A stretch of DNA of 64,000 nt, taken from assembly GCA_036725605.1 (NCBI GenBank), contig DAIMDW010000012.1, positions 1 to 64,000 of the forward strand, written 5' to 3'. The translations under genes and the position numbers were made by a program. The notes under the pieces were generated by a model. The model was not told where the DNA came from. It worked only from the letters and a program-made list of their open reading frames with translations, and ran no database searches. The stretch comes from CALBTQ01 sp036725605 (GTDB taxonomy: Bacteria > Lernaellota > Lernaellaia > Lernaellales > Lernaellaceae). Within the stretch, counting starts at the first letter, position 1. Every line of letters starts with the position of its first letter. Of this stretch, positions 44,482 to 61,402 are shown piece after piece.

Positions 44482-44853
44482 TTATTTGGGCCGCTTCGTG
44501 CCGTATTTACTGCGGCTGCGCTTGCGGTTTTCCACGCCGGTGGCATCCAACGTGCCGCGAATGACGTGGTAACGAACACCCGGAAGGTCTTTCACGCGGC
44601 CGCCGCGGATCAGCACCACGCTGTGCTCCTGCAGACTGTGGCCTTCGCCCGGGATGTAGCTGGTGACTTCGATGCCGTTTACCAAACGGATACGGGCCAC
44701 CTTACGCAGAGCGGAATTCGGCTTTTTCGGCGTCGTGGTGTACACACGCGTGCAAACACCGCGTTTTTGCGGGCAACTTTTCAGTGCCGGCGCGCCGGTT
44801 TTATTCTTCACTTTCGCGCGACCCTTGCGGATCAACTGATTGATTGTCGGCAT
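44482..44853 (-). CDS. rpsL: 30S ribosomal protein S12
   Basis: A 123-residue decoding-centre protein. The streptomycin-associated loops read TPKKPNSALRK and RGGRVKDLPGVRYH, i.e. the wild-type, sensitive-type lysines are present. It begins MPTINQLIRKGRAKVKNKTG. It follows rpoC across an 81-base gap in which I see no clear promoter or terminator. Confidence 0.98.
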   Translation of the reverse strand: MPTINQLIRKGRAKVKNKTGAPALKSCPQKRGVCTRVYTTTPKKPNSALRKVARIRLVNGIEVTSYIPGEGHSLQEHSVVLIRGGRVKDLPGVRYHVIRGTLDATGVENRKRSRSKYGTKRPK

Positions 44854-44934
44854 TACTTATGCTTTCCGTCGTCAAATACCTGATATTAGGGCGAATTAAA
44901 ATATCCCCCTAGCGCAAAGAGGCCGATAGCTATA

Positions 44935-49113
<4,179 letters not shown>

Positions 49114-49170
49114 AGCTTTATCCTCCCGCCCGAAGGAATTCTTCGGGCCGTTGCGACAATCGAATGGCGC

Positions 49171-53469
<4,299 letters not shown>

Positions 53470-53524
53470 CCGAGGGTCTCCTTTACGATAGTCCGAGATC
53501 CCTAAGTCCTGGGCCACCCGGGTC

Positions 53525-53601
53525 GTCCGGCCGGGCCATACCGGACAAAAACCCCTAGCCAAAACCGCGATAGGGGGAGTGGCCCTTACTCCCCCTGTCG
53601 C
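53525..53601 (-). promoter_or_regulatory. Hairpin pair in the rplL-rpoB gap
   Basis: On the minus strand GCGA-C-AGGGGGAGT - AAGGGCC - ACTCCCCCT-A-TCGC (53601-53567) makes a 13-bp stem with one mismatch, followed by CGGTTTTGG. A second stem, GTCCGG...CCGGAC (53546-53525), follows. The E. coli rplL-rpoB gap likewise holds an attenuator and an RNase III site that set the ribosomal protein to polymerase ratio; an equivalent role is inferred here. Confidence 0.6.
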
Positions 53602-53624
53602 AGAACATTAACAGGCTGTCGGAA

Positions 53625-54011
53625 CTATTTGACTTCCACTTTCGCGCCGGCTTCTTCCAGCTGCTTTTTGACCGCTTCGGCTTCGTCCTTGGGCACGCCT
53701 TCTTTGACCGGCTTGGGCAGCGCGTCGACCAACTCTTTGGCTTCCTTCAGGCCCAGGTCGCTGCGGATGCCGCGGACGACTTTGATGACCTGAATTTTCT
53801 GCGCGCCGGCGTCGACCAGAATGACGTCGAATTCGGTCTTCTCTTCGGCGGCTTCACCCGCGGCGGCGGCGGCGGGCATCGCGCCCATCATCACCGGAGC
53901 GGCGGCGGAGACACCGAACTTGTCTTCGATCATCTTGACCAGCTCGGACAGTTCGAGCACGGACATATTCGCGATAGCTTCCAGAATTTGTTCTTTGGTA
54001 ATTTCGGCCAT
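53625..54011 (-). CDS. rplL: 50S ribosomal protein L7/L12
   Basis: The 128-residue stalk protein. It has an N-terminal dimerisation segment (ANMSVLELSELVKMIEDKFG), an Ala-rich hinge, and a C-terminal factor-binding domain (VIKVVRGIRSDLGLKEAKEL). It lies 42 bases after rplJ. Confidence 0.98.
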   Translation of the reverse strand: MAEITKEQILEAIANMSVLELSELVKMIEDKFGVSAAAPVMMGAMPAAAAAGEAAEEKTEFDVILVDAGAQKIQVIKVVRGIRSDLGLKEAKELVDALPKPVKEGVPKDEAEAVKKQLEEAGAKVEVK

Positions 54012-54053
54012 GGTCGTTACTCCTTCGTATCGTAAGGTACTGAATTACTTGAT

Positions 54054-54584
54054 TTACGCCGCTTCTTTTTCGCGCTGATCCCGCAGAGCGGATAGAGCCG
54101 TCGCCAAGCCGCGCGGAATGGCCGCCAGAGCGCTGGCGCAATTGCGAATCGGCGCGTTGAGCACGCCGGCCAGCATTCCCTGGAGCTCCGTCTTGCTTGG
54201 CATTTTCGCCAATTGCTCGATCCGACCTTTGTCGATCACCTCGCCGTTGAACACGCCGACTTTGATTTCCAACTTCGGCATGGTCTTGAGCGAATCGACC
54301 AACACTTTGGTCGGCGAAACCGGATCTTCGTACGCGAACAGATACGCGTTGGTGCCCACCATCTGCTCGTCGACTTTGAGCAGGTCGGTGCCGGCAAACG
54401 CGCGCCGCGCCAAGGTGTTCTTTGCAATGATCAAATCACACTCGGCGGACTTTCTCAGTTCGCTGCGAAGCTTGTTCATCTGGCCGACGCTCATACCACA
54501 GTAGTCGACCAGAATGAGCAATTGGGCTTGGCTCGCCTTCTCGGTCAGCATCTGAACGATTTGTTCTTTGCCTTGGCGATCCAA
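54054..54584 (-). CDS. rplJ: 50S ribosomal protein L10
   Basis: The 176-residue stalk base that carries L7/L12 dimers on its C-terminal helix. It starts with TTG 54584 (DRQGKEQIVQMLTEKA) after AAAGGGGGA. The globular part has ILVDYCGMSVGQMNKLRSEL and the IAKNTLARRAF block. In other bacteria the L10-L12 complex represses its own operon by binding the leader upstream. Confidence 0.96.
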   Translation of the reverse strand: MDRQGKEQIVQMLTEKASQAQLLILVDYCGMSVGQMNKLRSELRKSAECDLIIAKNTLARRAFAGTDLLKVDEQMVGTNAYLFAYEDPVSPTKVLVDSLKTMPKLEIKVGVFNGEVIDKGRIEQLAKMPSKTELQGMLAGVLNAPIRNCASALAAIPRGLATALSALRDQREKEAA

Positions 54585-54639
54585 ATTGTCCCCCTTTCGC
54601 GTTATTGGTGGAGCGTGCCGCTACCTTACGCAATCGGCC

Positions 54640-54760
54640 GCCCCACCTGGGGGATCGATCACCCGAAAGCAATCGACCATGGCCTTTCGCGTCTCGGTAG
54701 GTCGGCGACGCCGATTAAACCGTTGAAACGGTGCCTACGGTCTTTGACGCATCCGGGCGA
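54640..54760 (-). ncRNA. L10 leader (autoregulatory mRNA structure)
   Basis: The 223-base rplA-rplJ gap carries, on the minus strand, AAAGACCGTAGGCACCG (about 54745-54729), a central TTAATC, then CGACCTACCGAGACG (about 54704-54690). GTAGG pairs with CCTAC, and the AAAGAC / CCGAGA blocks resemble the conserved core of known L10 leaders bound by the L10-L12 complex. The boundaries are approximate. Confidence 0.7.
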
Positions 54761-54807
54761 ACGCCTTGGATCGCCGGCCGCCCGGGGTCCGGCGAGGCGG
54801 AAAATCA

Positions 54808-55512
54808 CTAACGCAACAGCGCCTGCAGATCGGACGTATCGACCTTCACGCCGGGCCCCATCGTCGTGCTGATGGTCACGTTTTTCATGTACGTGCCTTT
54901 GCTCGTCGGGGGTTTCAGGCGCATGATCGTCTCGGCCAAAGCCAGCAGATTGCCACGCAATTTATCGTTTTCGAAGCTCTTCTTGCCGATCGGCACGTGC
55001 AGGTTGCCGACCTTGTCGACGCGAAATTCGACTTTGCCCATCTTGGTTTCTTTCACCGCCTGACCGACGTCGAAGGTGACCGTGCCGGTCTTGGGGTTGG
55101 GCATCATTCCACGCGGGCCGAGCACACGGCCGAGCTTGGACACGAATTTCATCGCATCGGGCGTGGCGATCACGCGGTCGAACTCGAGCCAACCGGCGGC
55201 GACTTTCTCCACCAGATCTTCCGAGCCCACGTAATCGGCGCCGGCGTCCTGCGCTTCTTTCTCCTTGTCGCCTTTGGCGAAAACGATGATGCGCACGGTT
55301 TTGCCGGTGCCGTGCGGCAGCAGGCAGCTACCGCGCACCATCTGGTCGGCGTGACGCGGATTGACGCCGAGGCGGAACGCCACGTCCACGCTCTCGTCGA
55401 ATTTGGCGGTGCCGGCTTCTTTGCACAGGCCGATCGCCTCATCGACGGAATAACGCTGCTGCCGATCGAATTTGGCAGCCGCTTCCCGGAACTTTTTGCC
55501 TTGCTTGGACAT
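54808..55512 (-). CDS. rplA: 50S ribosomal protein L1
   Basis: 234 residues, mobile L1 stalk: TAKFDESVDVAFRLGVNPRH, GSCLLPHGTGKTVRIIVFAK, and GMMPNPKTGTVTFDVGQAVK are canonical. In other bacteria L1 represses rplKA. It follows rplK by 23 bases. Confidence 0.98.
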   Translation of the reverse strand: MSKQGKKFREAAAKFDRQQRYSVDEAIGLCKEAGTAKFDESVDVAFRLGVNPRHADQMVRGSCLLPHGTGKTVRIIVFAKGDKEKEAQDAGADYVGSEDLVEKVAAGWLEFDRVIATPDAMKFVSKLGRVLGPRGMMPNPKTGTVTFDVGQAVKETKMGKVEFRVDKVGNLHVPIGKKSFENDKLRGNLLALAETIMRLKPPTSKGTYMKNVTISTTMGPGVKVDTSDLQALLR

Positions 55513-55535
55513 TACTCTCCTCCTGAGTCGCGGTC

Positions 55536-55964
55536 TTATTTGACTTCGATCCCCATCGACCGCGCCGTACCCGCCACGATCCTGGACGCTTGTTCCAGAT
55601 CGTCGGTGTTCAGGTCGGCCATCTTGGTCTGGGCGATCTCCCGCACCTGATCCCAGGTAACCTTGCCGACGTTTTCCTTGTTCGGGACACCCGAACCCTT
55701 GGCGATGTTCGCCGCTTTTTTCAGCAGCACCGACGCCGGCGGGCTCTTGAGCACGAACGAAAACGTACGGTCCGCATAAATCGTCACCAAAACCGGAATG
55801 ATCAGGCCTTCAGCGGCCTGCTTCTGCGTCTTGGCATTGAACTGCTTGCAGAACTCCATGATGTTCACGCCGTGCTGACCCAACGCGGGGCCGACCGGCG
55901 GCGACGGCGTCGCTTTGCCGGCGGGACACTGGAGTTTCACATTCGCTAACACTTTCTTGGCCAT
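55536..55964 (-). CDS. rplK: 50S ribosomal protein L11
   Basis: A 142-residue protein at the GTPase-associated centre: KLQCPAGKATPSPPVGPALG with the thiostrepton-site prolines, QHGVNIMEFCKQFNAKT, and the C-terminal rRNA-binding domain. It is needed for RelA activation in other bacteria. Confidence 0.98.
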   Translation of the reverse strand: MAKKVLANVKLQCPAGKATPSPPVGPALGQHGVNIMEFCKQFNAKTQKQAAEGLIIPVLVTIYADRTFSFVLKSPPASVLLKKAANIAKGSGVPNKENVGKVTWDQVREIAQTKMADLNTDDLEQASRIVAGTARSMGIEVK

Positions 55965-56002
55965 TGGCTGCCTCTTTAACTATTCGCTTCGTTGGCGTTG
56001 GA

Positions 56003-56536
56003 CTATGCCTTTTCCACCTGGAAAAACTCCAACTCGACCGGCGTTGAGCGGCCGAAGATGGAAACCATCACCCGTAATTTGCCTTTTTCCGGCTTCACTT
56101 CCTCGACCAGGCCGCTGAAATTGGCGAACGGGCCTTCGATGATGCGCACCGTCTCGCCTTTCTCGAACTCGACCTTGGGCACCGGCCGGATGGCGCCCTC
56201 GCTGATCTGTTTATTCAGGCGCCGCACTTCCTCTTCCGGAACCGACGGAGGATTCTGCGAGCCGCCCACGAACCCGGTGATCTTCGGAGTCGATTTCACG
56301 ATGTGGTAGGTGCGTTCGTTCAACTCCATTTTCACCAGAATGTAACCCGGGAAAAACTTGCGGTTGGTCGTCCGCTTCGAACCCTTGACGACCTCCACCA
56401 CGTTTTCCGAGGGGATCAGAATCTCTTCGAGATACTCGCCCAACCCGTGCGCGCGCATGCGGTCTTCCAGCGCCAGCTTGGCCTTGGCCTCATATCCCGA
56501 ATACGTGTGCACCACGTACCATTTCATGTCAGCCAT
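56003..56536 (-). CDS. nusG: Transcription elongation/antitermination factor NusG
   Basis: 177 residues. The NGN domain has KWYVVHTYSGYEAKAKLALE and RKFFPGYILVKMELNERTYH; the C-terminal KOW domain (GETVRIIEGPFANFSGLVEE) binds Rho or S10. It follows secE by 9 bases. Confidence 0.97.
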   Translation of the reverse strand: MADMKWYVVHTYSGYEAKAKLALEDRMRAHGLGEYLEEILIPSENVVEVVKGSKRTTNRKFFPGYILVKMELNERTYHIVKSTPKITGFVGGSQNPPSVPEEEVRRLNKQISEGAIRPVPKVEFEKGETVRIIEGPFANFSGLVEEVKPEKGKLRVMVSIFGRSTPVELEFFQVEKA

Positions 56537-56545
56537 GGATATTTC

Positions 56546-56734
56546 CTAAAGCTTAAGGAATCCGGTGATGACTTTGCCGACGAGCAAATCGACGACAAAA
56601 AAGTACACGGCGAAAATAAAGCACACCGTGATCACGACCCAGGTCGAACCGATGGTAATGTCGCGGCTGGGCCAGGACACTTTCTTCAGCTCGACCTTCA
56701 CTTCCCTCAGAAACTGTTTGATCTTGGTCAGCAC
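56546..56734 (-). CDS. secE: Preprotein translocase subunit SecE
   Basis: A 62-residue single-helix form: FLREVKVELKKVSWPSRDIT is the conserved amphipathic segment, followed by one transmembrane helix (about residues 33-55). It clamps SecY. Confidence 0.95.
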   Translation of the reverse strand: MLTKIKQFLREVKVELKKVSWPSRDITIGSTWVVITVCFIFAVYFFVVDLLVGKVITGFLKL

Positions 56735-56813
56735 AACGTTTCCCTACCGTGAAAAAGGTCTACGGCGCCTTGGCATAACCAAGACGCCGAAGACATTGTA
56801 TTGTGCGCTGTCC

Positions 56814-56969
56814 CTACTTGGATTCCTTATGGATCGTGTGCTCACGATCGAAGGGACAGTACTTCTTCATTTCCACTTTGGCCTGCTGCTTTTTCTTGTT
56901 GCGCGTGGTCGTATAGTTACGGCGTTTGCATTTGGAGCAAGCCAGAATCACAGTGTCTCGTGCGCCCAT
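56814..56969 (-). CDS. rpmG: 50S ribosomal protein L33, with one zinc ligand replaced
   Basis: 51 residues: VILACSKCKRRNYTTTRNKK at the N-terminal half, with Cys11 and Cys14, then KKYCPFDREHTIHKESK. The second CxxC of the zinc form is reduced to Cys-Pro-Phe-Asp (Cys38, Asp41), so three of four ligand positions are Cys. It lies 13 bases after tuf. The context tuf-rpmG-secE-nusG is conserved. Confidence 0.95.
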   Translation of the reverse strand: MGARDTVILACSKCKRRNYTTTRNKKKQQAKVEMKKYCPFDREHTIHKESK

Positions 56970-56982
56970 CGTCTTGCACTTT

Positions 56983-58176
<1,194 letters not shown>

Positions 58177-58319
58177 GATTATCCTCCAACTCTGATAATC
58201 GAAATATTGCCTATATTATCTTTTGCAATCGACGAAACCGTTTATAGCCCGCCATCTATCCTTTTTTCGGGATCCGCTTCAGCAGCGAGCCTTTTTCCTT
58301 CGCTCATGAAAAGAGCGAA

Positions 58320-58393
58320 AGCGGGAAACGGGATTCGAACCCGCGACCCACAGCTTGGAAGGCTGTTGCTCTAGCCAACTGAGCTACTCCCGC
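58320..58393 (-). tRNA. tRNA-Gly (TCC)
   Basis: Cloverleaf: acceptor GCGGGAG with TTCCCGC, D-arm GCTC...GAGC, anticodon stem ACAGC/GCTGT with loop CTTCCAA (TCC), T-arm GCGGG-TTCGAAT-CCCGT, discriminator T. CCA is not encoded. Confidence 0.95.
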
Positions 58394-58523
58394 TTAAGTT
58401 GCCGGCACGTGATAGGTCCTGGAGGTAGCAAACCGCGGCTCACGCCCGAAAAACCGCGTCCCTCCGTTGAAAAGCTTCACATGCGGTCCGACCGAATCGG
58501 TCCGCGTAGGCGCGAAATCACTT

Positions 58524-58606
58524 TGGCGAGAGGTGGATTCGAACCACCGTAGGCGTCCGCCAGCGGATTTACAGTCCGCCCCCTTTGGCCACTCGGGTAT
58601 CTCGCC
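58524..58606 (-). tRNA. tRNA-Tyr (GTA)
   Basis: A class II tRNA with a long variable arm. Acceptor GGCGAGA/TCTCGCC, anticodon stem GCGGA/TCCGC with loop CTGTAAA (GTA), T-loop TTCGAAT, discriminator A, no encoded CCA. The 130-base spacer to tRNA-Gly holds only an imperfect hairpin (GCGGACCGA...TCGGACCGC). Confidence 0.95.
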
Positions 58607-58645
58607 GTAAAATACCGAACAGTAGATTGCAAAAGAACGTCTCAA

Positions 58646-58721
58646 TGGAGCTGGCGAAGGGACTTGAACCCACAACCTGCGCATTACAAGTGCGCTGCTC
58701 TACCAATTGAGCTACGCCAGC
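58646..58721 (-). tRNA. tRNA-Thr (TGT)
   Basis: Acceptor GCTGGCG/CGCCAGC, D-arm GCTC...GAGC, anticodon stem GCGCA/TGCGC with loop CTTGTAA (TGT), T-loop TTCAAGT, discriminator T. CCA appears encoded, unlike in the other tRNAs here, or is a coincidence. First in the tRNA-tuf transcript. Confidence 0.95.
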
Positions 58722-58755
58722 GCATACCTTCCCCGCTCAGTCCGAGGGAAGCGCA

Positions 58756-58783
58756 ATTATATGTAAGCGAAGTTGCTTGTCAA
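58756..58783 (-). promoter_or_regulatory. Consensus promoter of the tRNA-tuf-rpl-rpo transcript
   Basis: Minus strand TTGACA (58783-58778), 16 bases, TATAAT (58761-58756): both hexamers perfect. A GC-containing discriminator (TGCGCTTCC) follows and an A-rich, UP-element-like stretch precedes, both typical of stable-RNA promoters under stringent control. Confidence 0.9.
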
Positions 58784-58824
58784 GCCCTTTTTTCACACTC
58801 TTGTTTTTCAATCATTTCGGTCAC

Positions 58825-59556
58825 TTATATTCCCCGCTGCAAACGCGCGGCCAAAATTTCGCCATAAGGTAACTTGACCGCCTTTTCCACTGTTTTTTCC
58901 ACATCATAAGGCGTAATGCGAAATTTCACAGTGTCGTCTTCGAAAAGGATGTACGGCGCGCCGACGATTCCGTCGCGCGGCTGGCCTGAACCACCCGGAT
59001 TTATTAGGAAAAATTGCTCAACGGACACGTCGATGTCGTCTTCTTGCGAATAGAGCACCTCATCGCCTTCGATCAGCGTGAACGCGGCGCGCCGGTGGGT
59101 GTGGCCGAAAAAGACGATGCGCACGCTGGCCATCTCGCGCATCAGCGTGAAATTCGAGCGAATCGCCACCTTGGACATCAGGTATTCGTCGCGATCGCGC
59201 AACGATCCGTGCACCCCGCAGCATTCGCTTTGAAATTCGATCTTGGTCGGCAGCGAAGCCAGCCAGTTGCGGCTTTCCGGCGAAAGACGATCGTGCGTCC
59301 AGCGGATCACCTCCGAAGCGATGGGGTTGAAGCCGGTTGGGCCCTCCATCCCGCTGGCCACCGCATCGTGGTTGCCCTGGATGCACAGCACGTTGCGTTC
59401 GCGAATCAGTTTCACGCAGGCTTCCGGGTCGGCGTAATACCCGACCACGTCGCCCAGGCAGATGATGCGGTCGACCTGCAGCGACGCCGTCTCCGCCAAA
59501 ATGGCCCGCAGCGCTTCGAGGTTGGCGTGAATGTCCGAAAAAATTACGGTTCGCAC
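58825..59556 (-). CDS. Calcineurin-like metallophosphoesterase
   Basis: 243 residues with all metal motifs: VIFSDIHANLEAL, ICLGDVVGYYADP, GNHDAV, CGVHGS and FFGHTHR, then NPGGSGQPRD. The family includes phosphodiesterases and phosphoprotein phosphatases; the substrate is unknown. It is larger than the YfcE-like protein at 1740 and not a close copy. It lies 6 bases after the acetyltransferase gene as the last gene of the operon. No terminator is seen before the tRNA promoter, so some read-through into the tRNA-tuf operon is possible. Confidence 0.9.
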   Translation of the reverse strand: MRTVIFSDIHANLEALRAILAETASLQVDRIICLGDVVGYYADPEACVKLIRERNVLCIQGNHDAVASGMEGPTGFNPIASEVIRWTHDRLSPESRNWLASLPTKIEFQSECCGVHGSLRDRDEYLMSKVAIRSNFTLMREMASVRIVFFGHTHRRAAFTLIEGDEVLYSQEDDIDVSVEQFFLINPGGSGQPRDGIVGAPYILFEDDTVKFRITPYDVEKTVEKAVKLPYGEILAARLQRGI

Positions 59557-59562
59557 CTGCCG

Positions 59563-60021
59563 TCACTCGTCATGTTGGAGTTGCTTGACCATCAACATCG
59601 CATCGATCTCGTTTCCGTAATAGCCGGGCAGAACGCCCACCGGCCGATAGCCTCTTTGTTCGTACAAGCAGCGCGCCGCGTAATGGGGAGTGTACAGGTG
59701 CAGATAAACGCGTTTCACTCCCTGCCGGGCGATTTCGTTCTCCGCCTTTTCCATCAGCGCCGAACCGATGCCTCGCCGACGAAAATCGGGATCGACGTCC
59801 AGCGTGATGATCAGCGCGTGATTGTTGGCCCGATCGAAGTCGGCCGCCACGAAGCCCACCATCCGGCCACGATGCTCGGCGATCCAGTACACCGGCGCCA
59901 GCTCGCTCAGCTCGTCGAAGCTGTTCTCGTCGTAAGCCACTTCCGGCGGAAAACACTCATGATCCAATCGATGACAAACCGGCCCATCTTCCGGTCGCCC
60001 TTGTCGTAGTTCGACTTTCAC
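59563..60021 (-). CDS. GNAT family N-acetyltransferase
   Basis: A 152-residue single-domain protein. The acetyl-CoA-binding motif A is VDPDFRRRGIGSALMEKAEN, followed by the NPA-like region and the C-terminal YEQRGYRPVGVLPGYY typical of RimI-like enzymes, which acetylate protein N-termini or small amines. The acceptor is unknown. It overlaps the ClpX-like gene by 4 bases (ATGA), so the two are coupled. Confidence 0.9.
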   Translation of the reverse strand: MKVELRQGRPEDGPVCHRLDHECFPPEVAYDENSFDELSELAPVYWIAEHRGRMVGFVAADFDRANNHALIITLDVDPDFRRRGIGSALMEKAENEIARQGVKRVYLHLYTPHYAARCLYEQRGYRPVGVLPGYYGNEIDAMLMVKQLQHDE

Positions 60022-61040
60022 CGCAAATGATTCCTAACGTATTGCGCGTCGATCACCATGTGTTGCCCCGCTCGCTCCGGAGCATGAAACGACAGATCGG
60101 CGAAGGTTTCCTCCATTATCGCCCTCAGGCCGCGCGCGCCCAATTTCCGCCGTCGCGTCTCGGCGACGACGGCCCGCCGGCCGTCCTCGGTCAACTCCAG
60201 GGTGATGCGTTCGGGCGTGAACAGCTCCAGCATCTCGCGCCAGATGGCGTCGGGCGGATCGGTCAGAATGCGACCCAGCTCCTCGTCGCTGAGTTCATCC
60301 AGTTCCACCACCACCGGCAGACGGCCGAGCAACTCGGCGATCAAGCCGTATTCTTCCAATTCTTGTGTGGTGACCTTTTCGCGCCCGGCGCCCGACTTCC
60401 GCCCCAGGTAACCGATGTCGTTCTTATACCGCCCTTTGCCCAGGTCCGAAAAGGTCCCCGCGCAAATAAATAAAATGTTGGTTACGTCGACCAGAACGAA
60501 GTCGTGCTTGGCCCAATGCTGGGTCACGTTGAGCGGCACGAAGATTTCGTTGGCCTCCAGCAGCTTGAGAATCGCCTGCTGCACGCCCTCGCCGCCGATG
60601 TCCCGCGCGCCCGCGCCGGTGCGGGCCCATTGCGCGCGGCGGGCGATCTTGTCGATCTCGTCGACGAACACGATGCCGCGTTGCGTGGCCTCCAGGTCGC
60701 CCTCGGTTTGGAAAAGCAACTCGGCGATCATCACCTCGGCGTCTTTGCCGTAATAGCCCGCCTCGGTGTACTCGGTGGCGTTGACCACCGTCATGGGCAC
60801 CTGCAGCACGCGCGCGAGTTGACGAGCCAGGTGCGTTTTGCCCGAGCCGGTGGGGCCGATCAGCAGCATGTTGGATTTGCGCAGCAGCGTGCCCGGACCG
60901 GCCGCGACGCGCTTGAGGTGATTGTACGCGGCGACGGCCACCGCGCGCTTGGCGGCTTCCTGGCCGATGACGTAGTGATCCAGCTCCGCGTAGATTTCAC
61001 GCGGTGTTTGGATCGTGAACTCGTCGGATCGCTCGACCAT
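60018..61040 (-). CDS. ClpX-like AAA+ ATPase without the N-terminal zinc domain
   Basis: A 340-residue protein beginning directly at the ClpX ATPase module (TPREIYAELDHYVIGQEAAK). Walker A GPTGSGKT is at 62-69, the pore loop EAGYYGKDAE at about 93-102 (ClpX has GYVG), Walker B IVFVDEID at 123-130, the GEGVQQAILKLLE sensor-1 region after it, and LGRLPVVVELDEL plus KLGARGLRAIMEE (sensor 2). The loop that docks ClpP (IGF in ClpX) reads IGYLG at 209-213. The zinc-binding adaptor domain of true ClpX is missing, and no clpP is adjacent. It may be an unfoldase paralogue with its own substrates, possibly still pairing with ClpP. It lies between the 118-residue gene and the GNAT gene in one operon. 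Confidence 0.9.
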   Translation of the reverse strand: MVERSDEFTIQTPREIYAELDHYVIGQEAAKRAVAVAAYNHLKRVAAGPGTLLRKSNMLLIGPTGSGKTHLARQLARVLQVPMTVVNATEYTEAGYYGKDAEVMIAELLFQTEGDLEATQRGIVFVDEIDKIARRAQWARTGAGARDIGGEGVQQAILKLLEANEIFVPLNVTQHWAKHDFVLVDVTNILFICAGTFSDLGKGRYKNDIGYLGRKSGAGREKVTTQELEEYGLIAELLGRLPVVVELDELSDEELGRILTDPPDAIWREMLELFTPERITLELTEDGRRAVVAETRRRKLGARGLRAIMEETFADLSFHAPERAGQHMVIDAQYVRNHLR

Positions 61041-61045
61041 CGTGT

Positions 61046-61402
61046 CTACATTTTATTTAAAAAGTCTTCCAAACCGTCTTCGTCCAACGCCGGGGTCGGT
61101 GTCGGCTTGGGCGTCGGCGTCGGTTTGGCTTCCGGCGTCGGTTTGGCTTCCGGTGTCGGTTCGACGACCTCTTCCGGCGTCGGTTCCGGCGTCATCTCTT
61201 CCAGCGCCCGTCGTTGCGCCTCCTCGTCTTTAAAATGTTGGTCGATCGCCACCCCGATTTCGTCGGCGGTTTCCACCGCCTTTTTCGGGCCGACCGGCCG
61301 CCAGTCGTAGCGATATATTCCGATGGCCAGCACCACGGCGACCACCGCCGCCAGCAGCGCCACGCGCCACAACACGGCCAACGGAACATTGCGCGGCATC
61401 AT
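61046..61402 (-). CDS. Single-pass membrane protein with Pro-Thr-Glu repeat tail
   Basis: 118 residues, not recognised. One N-terminal transmembrane helix (about residues 8-28) is followed by a charged helical stretch, a low-complexity segment of TPEAKP and TPTPKP units (about residues 70-104), and an acidic end (DEDGLEDFLNKM). The short C-terminal motif after a flexible linker could be a docking peptide. It overlaps the upstream gene by 4 bases and precedes the ClpX-like gene by 5, so the three are one translational unit. Secretion or partner binding is inference only. Confidence 0.7.
   Translation of the reverse strand: MMPRNVPLAVLWRVALLAAVVAVVLAIGIYRYDWRPVGPKKAVETADEIGVAIDQHFKDEEAQRRALEEMTPEPTPEEVVEPTPEAKPTPEAKPTPTPKPTPTPALDEDGLEDFLNKM

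Noticed and set aside
58322..58400. tRNA-Trp expected near tuf-rpmG-secE in many bacteria
   Set aside because: The only tRNAs found here are Gly(TCC), Tyr(GTA) and Thr(TGT). The 13 bases between rpmG and tuf leave no room for one.
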